Below are positions 9,913 to 16,937 of a stretch of 19,747 nucleotides of DNA, piece by piece. The stretch is from Bremia lactucae (lineage: Eukaryota > Oomycota > Peronosporomycetes > Peronosporales > Peronosporaceae): NCBI RefSeq assembly GCF_004359215.1, contig NC_090613.1:6103934-6123680 (forward strand). Reading direction: 5' to 3'. Under the pieces are notes generated by a model. The model was given only the letters and a program-made list of their open reading frames with translations, ran no database searches and was not told the origin of the DNA. Positions within the stretch are counted from its first letter, which is position 1. Every line of letters begins with the position of its first letter. The translations under genes and the position numbers were made by a program.

Positions 9913-10959
9913 TCAAGCCGCCAAGTTACAACGCGTGCAACTACCATCGACGCGTCGCGTACCGCACCGTGTGCAGAATGTTCCTGGAATGGACACACGA
10001 TGCAAAATCTCACCGTGCGTGTCGCGAATGTGGGCAATTAAATCGGCCCGCGAGTGAAACAAACACCCACAGAACGTGCAATTGTCCCAGACGTCGTCGT
10101 CTGAGCCCGACAAATGGTCGGCCGATGTATTTGACCCCGACGACGGCGGAGAGGCGATTTGTGCCAATGGGATATCGTTCACTCGATCAATCTCGTCTTC
10201 ACTGATGAATTGCATGTCCGTGGCTGTCACAAACAGTGTTGGCTGTTGATAACTCGGTACGACAGATCCTCGGTCATCTCTTTGGGAGCGCAGTACGGCC
10301 CTAAACCGAATGGGAAACAACAGCGGAGCCTGATTCTTTCGTTTCTCGAGCGTCAAGAACCCAATGGCTTTATTGACTTCACGACCGCCTCCAAGTGGAA
10401 AGTTCTGTGTAAATCCAACTGCCCGATCAGGCCAGAACGAGCTGGTTAGCGTAAATTTAGAGTTCGGAGAAAGCGGTTTTCTGTCGCTTATTTGGATGAC
10501 AAACACCGTCTGTTCGTCGCGCGATCGTGACCACTTGAGGTACTTGGACACGTGCGTCGCACGCAAGTATTTGCCCGAGCAGCTCGAGGAAATGAGTTGC
10601 ACGCGCATTTCGTCTAGAATGTGACGTTCTGGCGCTTCGTCTACGGGCACAATCTGTACGAACTCATTGTCGGCAGTTTGGCCAAAGCACTGCGCATTGT
10701 AAAAGCACGGAGCAACACTCTCTTTTTCCTTGCACATGACGTAGGCGTCGTATCCCTGCCAAAAGAGCTGCAACGCGATCTGGTCACGCGACGTCATCCA
10801 GGGAGTGTTCTCCACCGGCTCCGAGTGGACGCTGCTTATCGGCTCTGTGCTTTGCGGCGGCTGCGGCGTCTCGTCGTCGAGAGGATAAAACTCCGTCACC
10901 TCATCGTCCTCGGCCATCGAAGTGGCAGTGATACGGAATTCATGACGCAAAGGTGACAT
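9913..10959 (-). CDS. Unrecognised protein with C-terminal C2H2 finger and CxxC pair
   Basis: A single-exon frame of 348 codons. The first 50 residues are acidic and Pro/Ser-rich. Residues about 55-245 are a mixed, probably globular region that I do not recognise. A Ser/Asp-rich linker leads to a classical C2H2 finger, C294-X2-C297-X12-H310-X4-H315 (CTFCGCLF...HIRDTH), and a second CX2C-X8-CX2C metal-site candidate at 329-344. The C2H2 finger suggests nucleic-acid or protein binding, but no function is assigned. Two starts are possible: ATG at 10959, and ATG at 10917 (MAEDDEV), which would remove 14 residues; the second begins the acidic region and sits in a better context. An initiator-like site at 10976-10983 supports transcription from just upstream. 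Confidence 0.85.
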   Translation of the reverse strand: MSPLRHEFRITATSMAEDDEVTEFYPLDDETPQPPQSTEPISSVHSEPVENTPWMTSRDQIALQLFWQGYDAYVMCKEKESVAPCFYNAQCFGQTADNEFVQIVPVDEAPERHILDEMRVQLISSSCSGKYLRATHVSKYLKWSRSRDEQTVFVIQISDRKPLSPNSKFTLTSSFWPDRAVGFTQNFPLGGGREVNKAIGFLTLEKRKNQAPLLFPIRFRAVLRSQRDDRGSVVPSYQQPTLFVTATDMQFISEDEIDRVNDIPLAQIASPPSSGSNTSADHLSGSDDDVWDNCTFCGCLFHSRADLIAHIRDTHGEILHRVSIPGTFCTRCGTRRVDGSCTRCNLAA

Positions 10960-10992
10960 TGAGGCCGCCTTTCCGAGAATGAGGCCTCAATG
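10957..10992. repeat. 10-bp inverted repeat spanning start codon of zinc-finger gene
   Basis: CATTGAGGCC (10957-10966) and GGCCTCAATG (10983-10992) are perfect reverse complements separated by 16 bases. The left arm contains the ATG complement of the zinc-finger gene, and the right arm abuts the initiator-like site. Confidence 0.7.
10976..10983 (-). promoter_or_regulatory. Initiator-like site of the zinc-finger gene
   Basis: CTCATTCT on the minus strand fits the oomycete initiator consensus YTCANTYY. Its A (10980) would give a 5' leader of about 21 nt to the ATG at 10959 or about 63 nt to the ATG at 10917. The short first leader slightly favours the downstream start. Confidence 0.4.
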
Positions 10993-11132
10993 ATGGCCGC
11001 CGATTCAGCTCGATCGCGTGCAGATTAGAATTTAAGACGACATTTTAGGTGAAGGATGCATATGATTGGCTGATATTGACCCATAAGCAGGTCGGTAGAC
11101 GGCGATCCAGTTCTTTCTACGGTGAAGTAGTT

Positions 11133-11195
11133 AACAGGCTTAACGACATACGTCGCCACAGAGCCCCCGTAATCAACAGGCTTAACGACATACGT
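11133..11195. repeat. 21-bp direct repeat, 42-bp period
   Basis: The segment AACAGGCTTAACGACATACG followed by T occurs identically at 11133-11153 and 11175-11195. The intervening 21 bases (11154-11174) are not conserved after the second copy, so this looks like a short tandem duplication of 42 bp that has partly decayed. Confidence 0.85.
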
Positions 11196-11413
11196 AGCCC
11201 CTGGCGAATAAAGATATAATGCTCGCAAATAACTACGCCAGGGATGGCAGTATGTACGCAATGCGCTCGCTTACTTTAATTATGCTTGCATCATTAAGAG
11301 GATAGGCGCCAAAAAAAGGTCTCAGTGCTGTATCCTTAGGTACAGTCTCGATGGAGAGGAGTAACTTCTGTGTCGGACTACCTCAAATAATGACACGCTG
11401 AGTATTACGCCAA

Positions 11414-11434
11414 GTGTATACATCAAGTATACAC
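11414..11434. promoter_or_regulatory. Perfect 8-bp inverted repeat upstream of LYR-like/AlgH gene
   Basis: GTGTATAC and GTATACAC flank a 5-base spacer, ending 26 bases before the ATG at 11461. Each arm contains the self-complementary GTATAC. It could be a binding site for a dimeric regulator or lie in the 5' leader; nothing further can be shown from sequence. Confidence 0.45.
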
Positions 11435-11460
11435 GATTACGTCCATTTTCGACAGTTACC

Positions 11461-12565
11461 ATGCGTCTAGTTAGGGCACTATACCGGGATCTGCTTGCTG
11501 ACGCAAAGGTCCTTGACAGTCATGCGTCGCTGCGTGCGCTAGTGACGACCCATTTGCGAGAATCGGCGCTCTCTCCTGTTGCTAAGAAGCGTCTGCCGCA
11601 CGTTGAAGCATTTAATCGCTCACTGGTGCGCTATCTCGGTGGTCGTCACATGTACCTACCCGATGCGCGGCGTCCCGAGCTGTCCCAGCTCGTGCGTGAG
11701 GCATTCCACGATGCTCAGACACTTGCAAGCGATGCAGATGGCATCGACACTGCTTTTGTGGCGTTACGGGCACTCAACCAAACACTGGCCGACGCCAACG
11801 CTTTAGAGTTGCCACCTTCCAACGCTCCTGAGCCGCGAAAGCCCTACGACGTGCAACTGACAGAGTATGGCGATCGATGCAGTCTAGTTGCTGAACCAGA
11901 CTAAGCGTATGTTTACTGCTGTGTACGTAGGAACGTGGTGCCGGGTGTGTTTTTGCTTGCTCATCCGCTTCTAGATGGCATTTTTAGTCGGTCGGTAGTC
12001 ATTTTAACGTCGCATAAGATAGACGGATCCACGACGGGCTACATTGTAAACAAAGTTTCAAAGAAGACACTTGGACGGATGTTTCAAGTGCCATCCAGAG
12101 TAACGCGAGCATTTGCCACGAGCAGTGTGCATATGGGAGGGCCAGTGGTCACAAGGGATGCCGAAGTAAGTATCAAAGACGAAGTTATTACAAACGTAAC
12201 ATAACTGACTGGAATGCCAGGTCATACACGGCAGGGCCGAGTTTGGAGGTCAGCGGGTGCCAACGCCCTCTTTCCCTACAACGGACGACCCCAGTCTTTT
12301 TGTGGGCGTGGATTTAGATGCGGCTGCGAGAGCCATTTACGATGAGACTGCCGAGCCGACGGAAATTGTGTTTATGAGTGGAAAGTCGACTTGGTCCCCT
12401 GGCCAATTGAAGTCGGAATTAAAGCAAGGCTCGTGGATTGCTGTCCAAGCGCCAGTATCTCTTGCATTAAATGCTCGAACAGAATTATGGCAAGACTTGA
12501 TGGAAAGTCTCGGGGGGGAGTATGCGGAAATGAGTTGCATGCCTTGCATGGATGATGACGAGTAG
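11461..12565 (+). CDS. LYR-like N-terminal domain plus AlgH/DUF179 (UPF0301) protein, three exons
   Basis: The AlgH domain (Pfam DUF179) is widespread in bacteria, plants and some protists; its activity is unknown. Exons inferred: 11461-11864, 11931-12165 and 12221-12565, with introns of 66 nt (GTATGG...GTAG) and 55 nt (GTAAGT...CCAG). Both joins stay in frame and give 327 residues. The AlgH part runs from about residue 136: VVPGVFLLAHPLL, SVVILTSH, TGYIVNK, MGGPV, and SGKSTWSPGQL followed by ELKQGSW. These are the family's signature blocks and all are present. The first 120 residues are helical, starting RLVRALYRDLLADAK, which resembles the LYR motif of mitochondrial LYRM proteins; this resemblance is moderate. 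The C-terminus ends in acidic DDDE. The gene converges on the methyltransferase gene, with 39 bp between stops. Confidence 0.85.
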
Positions 12566-12604
12566 GTGAGTTTTCGGATAATTAGCGCCTTATAGAGCTT
12601 CAAA

Positions 12605-14019
12605 TTAGTGGCAGTCTTGCTTTTTAGTCAATACTGTACCTAATTTAACCTTTTTTTGAACTATGAATAAGTAGAAGCGCGTGCTAAAAGGGTACTGGCT
12701 TTTGATAGGTGACATCTCGAGACATTGTAGAATTTCCCATTCCATGTCGGAAGATATGGCCCCATCAAATAGATACAATCGATTGCTCGGACTGCCAAAA
12801 GTTATAAAAAAGAGCAAGCCACCTGGCTTTAAAACACGTGCCAGTTGTTTCATGCTGTTCTTGGCGTCACTGAGATCATCCATCGAGTCTGGGGCCACAC
12901 GCTTCCAATTCGTTTCAATTGCAACCGTCTCGGGCTTAAGAAGCATCGCATCTAAACAGCCTTTGTCAATCACACAGTCCACGAAATTCGACTTCCATCC
13001 TTTCATTTGCGTCAAATCGGCCTCGACAAATTGAACATTCCACTTCTTTTCCTTGCAACGAGTTTGCATTTTTTGTATCACACTGGAGGCATAGTCCAAC
13101 GCAATCACATTTGTATAGCCATCGCGTGTCAGTTCTGCAGGTAATCGACTTGTACCCGTCCCAACGATTAATAGTAGTTGCGTCTTAGAGACATACGAAG
13201 CGAGCAGGTTGCGAATATGCTTGTATTCACAGTACCAATCAAACTCGTTTTCAGTCTAAAATCGTGCCTCCCAGTAGCTTTTGTTGCATAATCCCATTAA
13301 CGCCAATTTTCCAGCATGTGGGCGCACCAGCTCGTCCCCTGATGCAACATCTTTGGTCGTCCAAGCAATTGAGAACAATTTTTGTAGCTCCAAGCAGTAA
13401 AGTGGCATTACTTTAAGATTGCTCTCATCATTATTCTCACGCAAACTGAATGATTGTGCGCAACATCGTGCAAAAGATCATTTACATTAATCATGCTGAC
13501 GAAAACAACTTGCCAGGGTATGACGTACCTGGAACCAAGCGCATTAAGAACGTAGTACGATAGATTTTCGGTGTCTGCTCGAAATCGAATGGAATAGGCC
13601 ATTAGATGCAAATGTTTTACGATAGTATCGACTTCTGCCTCAATGTGGTTTTTCTTCTTAAACCCGATGTCCGCTGTATTTTTGATGATAATCTCGTCAA
13701 TCAAGTTGCTTATCTTTTGTCGCAAACTATTGTCGTGTCTAAGTTGTGTCTGCGCGTCAGAAATTGACTGAAACTCCCACTCATGACTTACTAGCAACAC
13801 CATTTCTGCCGCAGGAAGTGGCATCGAGGATTTCACGCGCCGTTTTCGGCTACCCCTCGTATCCTTTGTGGCATCCTGAGTCGTCGAAATAGCGTCTAAA
13901 TAATTCCAGTTTCCAATCTTATCATGGACACACTCGTATATTTGCTGATAAAGATGCGAGGGTACGTCGTAGTGGTCAAGTTGTGGCAGATGCAGCGCAA
14001 GCCACGCCTCCGAGTCCAT
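12605..14019 (-). CDS. TTLL12-like N-terminal region joined to METTL13/EEF1AKMT4-type methyltransferase; one in-frame TAG
   Basis: Exons inferred: 14019-13529 and 13445-12605, with an 83-nt intron (GTACGT...TTCAG); 443 codons in one frame. The first 200 residues follow the N-terminal half of tubulin-tyrosine-ligase-like protein 12. The matching segments are an opening WLALHLPQLDHYDVPSHLY, VSHEWEFQSISDAQTQL, LNALGSS, and SIAWTTKDVASGDELVRPHAG. TTLL12's C-terminal ligase domain is absent. The rest is a class I SAM methyltransferase of the METTL13/EEF1AKMT4 type: YWEARF and EFDWY, motif I LLIVGTGTSRL, ALDYASSVIQKM, and VDCVIDKGCLDAML. Relatives methylate lysine on eEF1A. A TAG at 13258-13256 (codon 227) falls between YWEARF and EFDWY, in otherwise good sequence. 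Whether the gene is active is therefore open. The ATG at 14019 has a GCCATGG context. Confidence 0.82.
13446..13528 (-). other. Predicted intron of the TTLL12-like/methyltransferase gene
   Basis: The donor is CCAG|GTACGT and the acceptor CATTCAG|T. Reading through it gives a stop at 13408 after residues with no TTLL12 resemblance. Removing it joins LNALGS to SLRENNDE in frame and restores the TTLL12-like alignment. Confidence 0.8.
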
Positions 14020-14034
14020 GGCTAGATAATGTGT

Positions 14035-14042
14035 CTCATTTC
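14035..14042 (+). promoter_or_regulatory. Initiator-like site of the IQ/methyltransferase gene
   Basis: CTCATTTC fits the oomycete YTCANTYY initiator exactly and is followed by AACCTTG. Its A at 14038 would give a 145-nt leader before the ATG at 14183. The site lies only 16 bases from the start codon of the divergent gene. Confidence 0.35.
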
Positions 14043-14062
14043 AACCTTGCGATTGGTTTAAA

Positions 14063-14070
14063 AAAATGAG
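14063..14070 (-). promoter_or_regulatory. Initiator-like site of the TTLL12-like/methyltransferase gene
   Basis: On the minus strand CTCATTTT fits YTCANTYY, inside GGCCTCATT, the same 9-mer seen at the zinc-finger gene initiator. The A at 14067 would give a 48-nt leader to the ATG at 14019. Confidence 0.45.
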
Positions 14071-14182
14071 GCCTAAAACAATTATGAGTCCATTCATTAT
14101 TTCTTAAAAAGTTCTAAAATCTAATTTACTGAAAGCTCAAAACCCTGCGACTATTGGGACAAAGATCGGAACGAACGTTAAC

Positions 14183-14914
14183 ATGTCAACATGTGGTGTT
14201 GTGAAGCTTCAAGCTCAATTCAGAGGCAACAAAAGTCGCCGAGTGCATGTCAAGCATGTGCGAAAAAATTTGCGTGAGAGAGATTACAATGTTGCTATAA
14301 ACCGATTCTAAACTCTTCATTGACCGTCCTGTCACGGTTGTCATGCACTTTTTTCCTTAGCGTGGTCTCCATTTGTACCGGCAAAATTAGAAGCTGTGTA
14401 TGCAATACTTGAGATTTCAAATTTGCAGGATGGTGAGACGTTGCTGGACATTGGCAGCGGTGATGGCCGTGTGGTCATCGAAGCTGCAGTGCGATATCCA
14501 AAGTTAAAACTTGCTCGAGGAATTGAATTAGATGAGGCTCTCGTCGGCCTATCAAACCGTCGAATTATTGAAAGAACAAATCAGGGGAATTTATATAAAA
14601 GCGAGATGGAACAGCATTGTAAACAGGAAAAAAGTGCACTAGCGGTCACAACGTTGAGTGAGCGCACTGAAATAATTCATGCTGACTTCATGGACGTCAA
14701 CATGACAGATGCAGACGTCGTAGTATTATTTTTCTTGCCGCACATTGAAATTGCACATACGTTGCAAAATAAACTGCGTCCTGGAACGCGTGTGGTGACG
14801 TATGTTTTTCAAATAGCTCAGTGGAAGCCAATGAGAACAGTATTGACTGTACCATTCATGACGGCTAGAGGATCGTCGTCCATTTTCCTTTACAAAGTGC
14901 CAAGCACAAAGTAA
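14183..14914 (+). CDS. IQ-motif protein with FAM173/ATPSCKMT-type methyltransferase domain, two exons
   Basis: Exons inferred: 14183-14273 and 14361-14914, joined across an 87-nt intron (GTGAGA donor, TTCCTTAG acceptor), giving 214 residues in frame. The short first exon holds an IQ calmodulin-binding motif, LQAQFRGNKSR at residues 9-19, matching IQxxxRGxxxR with Leu first. The join produces LPWSPFVPAKLEAV, the conserved segment that precedes the catalytic core in FAM173 proteins. Then LLDIGSGDGR (58-67) is SAM motif I and GIELD (84-88) the acidic ribose-binding position, followed by HADFMD and VLFFLPH. Human relatives methylate lysine on mitochondrial ATP synthase c subunit and adenine nucleotide translocase, anchored by a membrane helix. 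No membrane helix or clear transit peptide is seen here, so the substrate is not predicted. Confidence 0.83.
14274..14360 (+). other. Predicted intron of the IQ/methyltransferase gene
   Basis: The donor is TTGC|GTGAGA and the acceptor, after a pyrimidine run, is TTCCTTAG|CG. The unspliced first exon frame stops at about 14311. The second exon has no in-frame ATG upstream of its conserved WSPFVPAKLE segment, which supports the join. Confidence 0.72.
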
Positions 14915-15138
14915 CATTAAAAATTGAAATTTTAACTTTGTTTAGTCCATCAATTATGAATGGTGTGATACTTATCGGTAAAATCAAATCTGTTGTTTTC
15001 TGTGCCAGAAGAGGTTTCTTTTAATAAATCACATGAATAGACCAGATTTACATCTGGTTGCTTACCCGTAATAAAAAGGATTTAAGTGGTTAAATATTTT
15101 AAATAAAACAAGTGAATTGTTAAATTCACCCACCTTTG

Positions 15139-15719
15139 GTTATATTCACCCACCCCCTCCATAATTTTAAAATCAATATTATTATATTCACCTCACCCTA
15201 AATTCGTGCTATGTTCACCCCACCCCCCAAAGATAATTCACCGCCAGACACATACCTTTTACCTTAAACTCAGGTCAGACTCTTTCTCAAATTAATATGC
15301 TAGATCCTGCTTCTCAAGTAGACCCTAGTTCTGCTGATTTCATCAGCAGTGTTCGGGAATTTACACATCTGAAAGGTTACGCAGTTTCCACGCTACGTTC
15401 TGACAAAGCAAAAATGATACTTAAGTGCTGTAGAGGTGGTTCATATAAAGATCTTGTCAACCATGCCCCGAAACGAAAAAATGCGACGCGTTTGACAGGC
15501 CGTGATGAAACGTTGGGCGTAAAATCATGGAGGAGGGGTGGAATTATGATGGCGAGGTGAATCGGCGCGTGAAATTAGAGGTGAGAGGAATTTAGGGTGG
15601 GGTGAATATAATTTCGAGACTTTAGGTTTATTCTCTCGTGGCGTGGGGTGATTATAGCACGAATTAAGGGTGAGGTGAATATTGACTTTAGCATTATTTA
15701 AGGAGGATGTGAATATAAC
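15139..15719. mobile_element. Small inverted-repeat DNA element with MULE-like transposase remnant
   Basis: The ends are inverted repeats of about 83-91 bp: 15139-15229 starts GTTATATTCACC, and the reverse complement of 15637-15719 starts GTTATATTCACA. They share CACCTCACCC, AATTCGTGCTAT and TCACCCCAC blocks in order. More copies of the TATATTCACCCCACCC unit lie just inside the right arm (15574-15615) and just outside the left arm (15119-15134). The interior carries the start of a FAR1/MULE-type gene. This fits an internally deleted, non-autonomous Mutator-like element. I could not find a target-site duplication, so the outer limits are approximate. Confidence 0.72.
15297..15560 (+). pseudogene. 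FAR1/WRKY-GCM1-type N-terminus of a MULE transposase, truncated
   Basis: An 87-codon frame starts at an ATG at 15297. Residues about 18-65 (FISSVREF, KGYAVSTLRSDKAKMIL, CCRGGSYKDL, KRKNATRLTG) match the zinc-binding N-terminal domain of FAR1-like MULE transposases, with LKC.RGG.Y and TRLTGCPF as the usual core. The expected CPF after RLTG is missing: the sequence changes to RDETLGVKSW and stops, consistent with a deletion that joined the 5' end of the gene to the right inverted repeat. The DDE catalytic domain is absent, so it cannot be an active transposase. Confidence 0.68.
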
Positions 15720-16284
15720 ATTTCCCTAAAACAAAAGGGTGTTTTACCCTAAGTAATTGTGCCACAACAGCGATTTACCAACCCCATTAAACACAACCAG
15801 TCATCAATCGTTACGATTGAGCAATTTGTCTTGTATAAATGCATAACCGAAGTCGTTTAAAAAAATCATGAAAAGTAATTAGAAAAATATACGTTAAACA
15901 AAAATGGTCGTGTAAATTTTTTTTTTTTTTAAATGTAGTTACGTTTTGACGGTTATATAAGAGTATGATGTTACGTTCGTTCCATTAAGTGTAGGAAACC
16001 TTATTTAAGTCTAACAAGGTCAACCGCGTTTAGCCAATGCCCTTCTACCAGTATCTGATACGACATCATCGTCCATGATGAATAATCTATTTAGCTCAGA
16101 ATCTACTGGACTATTTTGTTTATGACTTCGCAACCAAATTCACTGATATTAAGAATGTCAAACTGTGTAGTTCCGCTGAAGGATTGATCACTAAAAGTTC
16201 TCTTGCCAGCTATTGCTAATATCGATTACTGTAACGGGCTGTATCGCTACATGAAATTAATACTTAATGATTGTTAATTAATAT
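15720..16284. other. AT-rich intergenic stretch, no gene seen
   Basis: About 565 bases between the inverted-repeat element and the second LTR. It includes a run of 14 T near 15917 and no supported coding or RNA gene. Confidence 0.6.
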
Positions 16285-16816
16285 TGTAGGCGGGCACGTC
16301 TCAATCCGGCCACGCTCATTTTTGACACACACCCAAACACAGCGAAGAAGCGGTTAGACCGTCTTCTCTTGCGTGCAGTTAGGTGATTGTGGTGGGCGCG
16401 GTAGCGACCTCACCCAACGCACTAAATAGTCTAGTGAAGTGCCGTCGCGGGAGCGGTAAATCGGCGCCTCGTGCGCACTTACTTAGTAGGAAGTAATTTT
16501 CAAACGGATTTATATTTAATCGAATTAAATATATATACCTATTTCTACCAATCAAAAATGTCATCACTATAGATAACAATAATATGTATTGCGAGCGTAT
16601 CTTTCTAGATATCTCGCGTAACGTATGACGCTAGCCGTCATCCCTCCTAATGTGAATGCGCCTGCGCGCATCACATACGCAAGGATTGGTCACAATGTGA
16701 ACCACACCCGAATGCTGGGTCTAATTTCTTTATTTAAGTAATTGACCATCTCCTTTTGTACACCAAGTGTACTTAACGGGGACTGTGTAACAATAGGACA
16801 ACTTTAGCCCGTTATA
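16285..16816 (-). repeat. Second LTR copy of the same Gypsy family
   Basis: This 532-bp segment parallels 5601-6143 end to end: TGTAGGCGGGCACG at one edge, then TGAATG...CACATAC, CACAATGTGAACCACACCC, AAGTGTACTTAACGGGG, and CAACTTTAGCCCGTTATA at the other edge. The two copies are clearly diverged, so they are not the two ends of one recent insertion. On the minus strand a purine-rich run (GAGAGGGGGATGG) directly precedes it, as a polypurine tract precedes a 3' LTR. That assigns it to a minus-strand element to its right. Gag-like sequence on the plus strand beyond it would instead make it a plus-strand 5' LTR. No target-site duplication is seen. Confidence 0.75.
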
Positions 16817-16937
16817 CCATCCCCCTCTCAAAGAACGAATTTACATTTAAAATTCGTCAAGGAGGAACGAGGAACTGCGAGCAGCTTTACGCACCGCTAG
16901 TTCTCTCAATCACTCTAGCGACCTCTCTTTACATACA

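Larger units (their letters stand above)
10993..11460. other. Divergent intergenic region
   Basis: About 470 bases between the zinc-finger gene (leftward) and the LYR-like/AlgH gene (rightward). It contains a 21-bp direct repeat at 42-bp spacing (11133-11195) and a 21-bp hairpin-like inverted repeat at 11414-11434. No coding region is supported. Confidence 0.6.

Noticed and set aside
9830..10205. Three overlapping plus-strand frames
   Set aside because: Shadows of the zinc-finger gene on the minus strand; cysteine-rich look comes from the antisense of the metal-binding region.
10364..10956. Plus-strand frames of 86 and 111 codons
   Set aside because: Antisense shadows of the same zinc-finger gene.
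12681..13034. 117-codon plus-strand frame
   Set aside because: Antisense of the methyltransferase domain, whose motifs are clear on the minus strand.
13408..13528. Extension of the TTLL12-like exon to a stop at 13408
   Set aside because: It reads through a good GTACGT...TTCAG intron; splicing gives a better family match and keeps the frame.
6848..14914. Secreted RXLR- or CRN-type effector genes
   Set aside because: I looked for a signal peptide followed by RXLR/EER or LFLAK-type motifs in the frames of the gene island and saw none.
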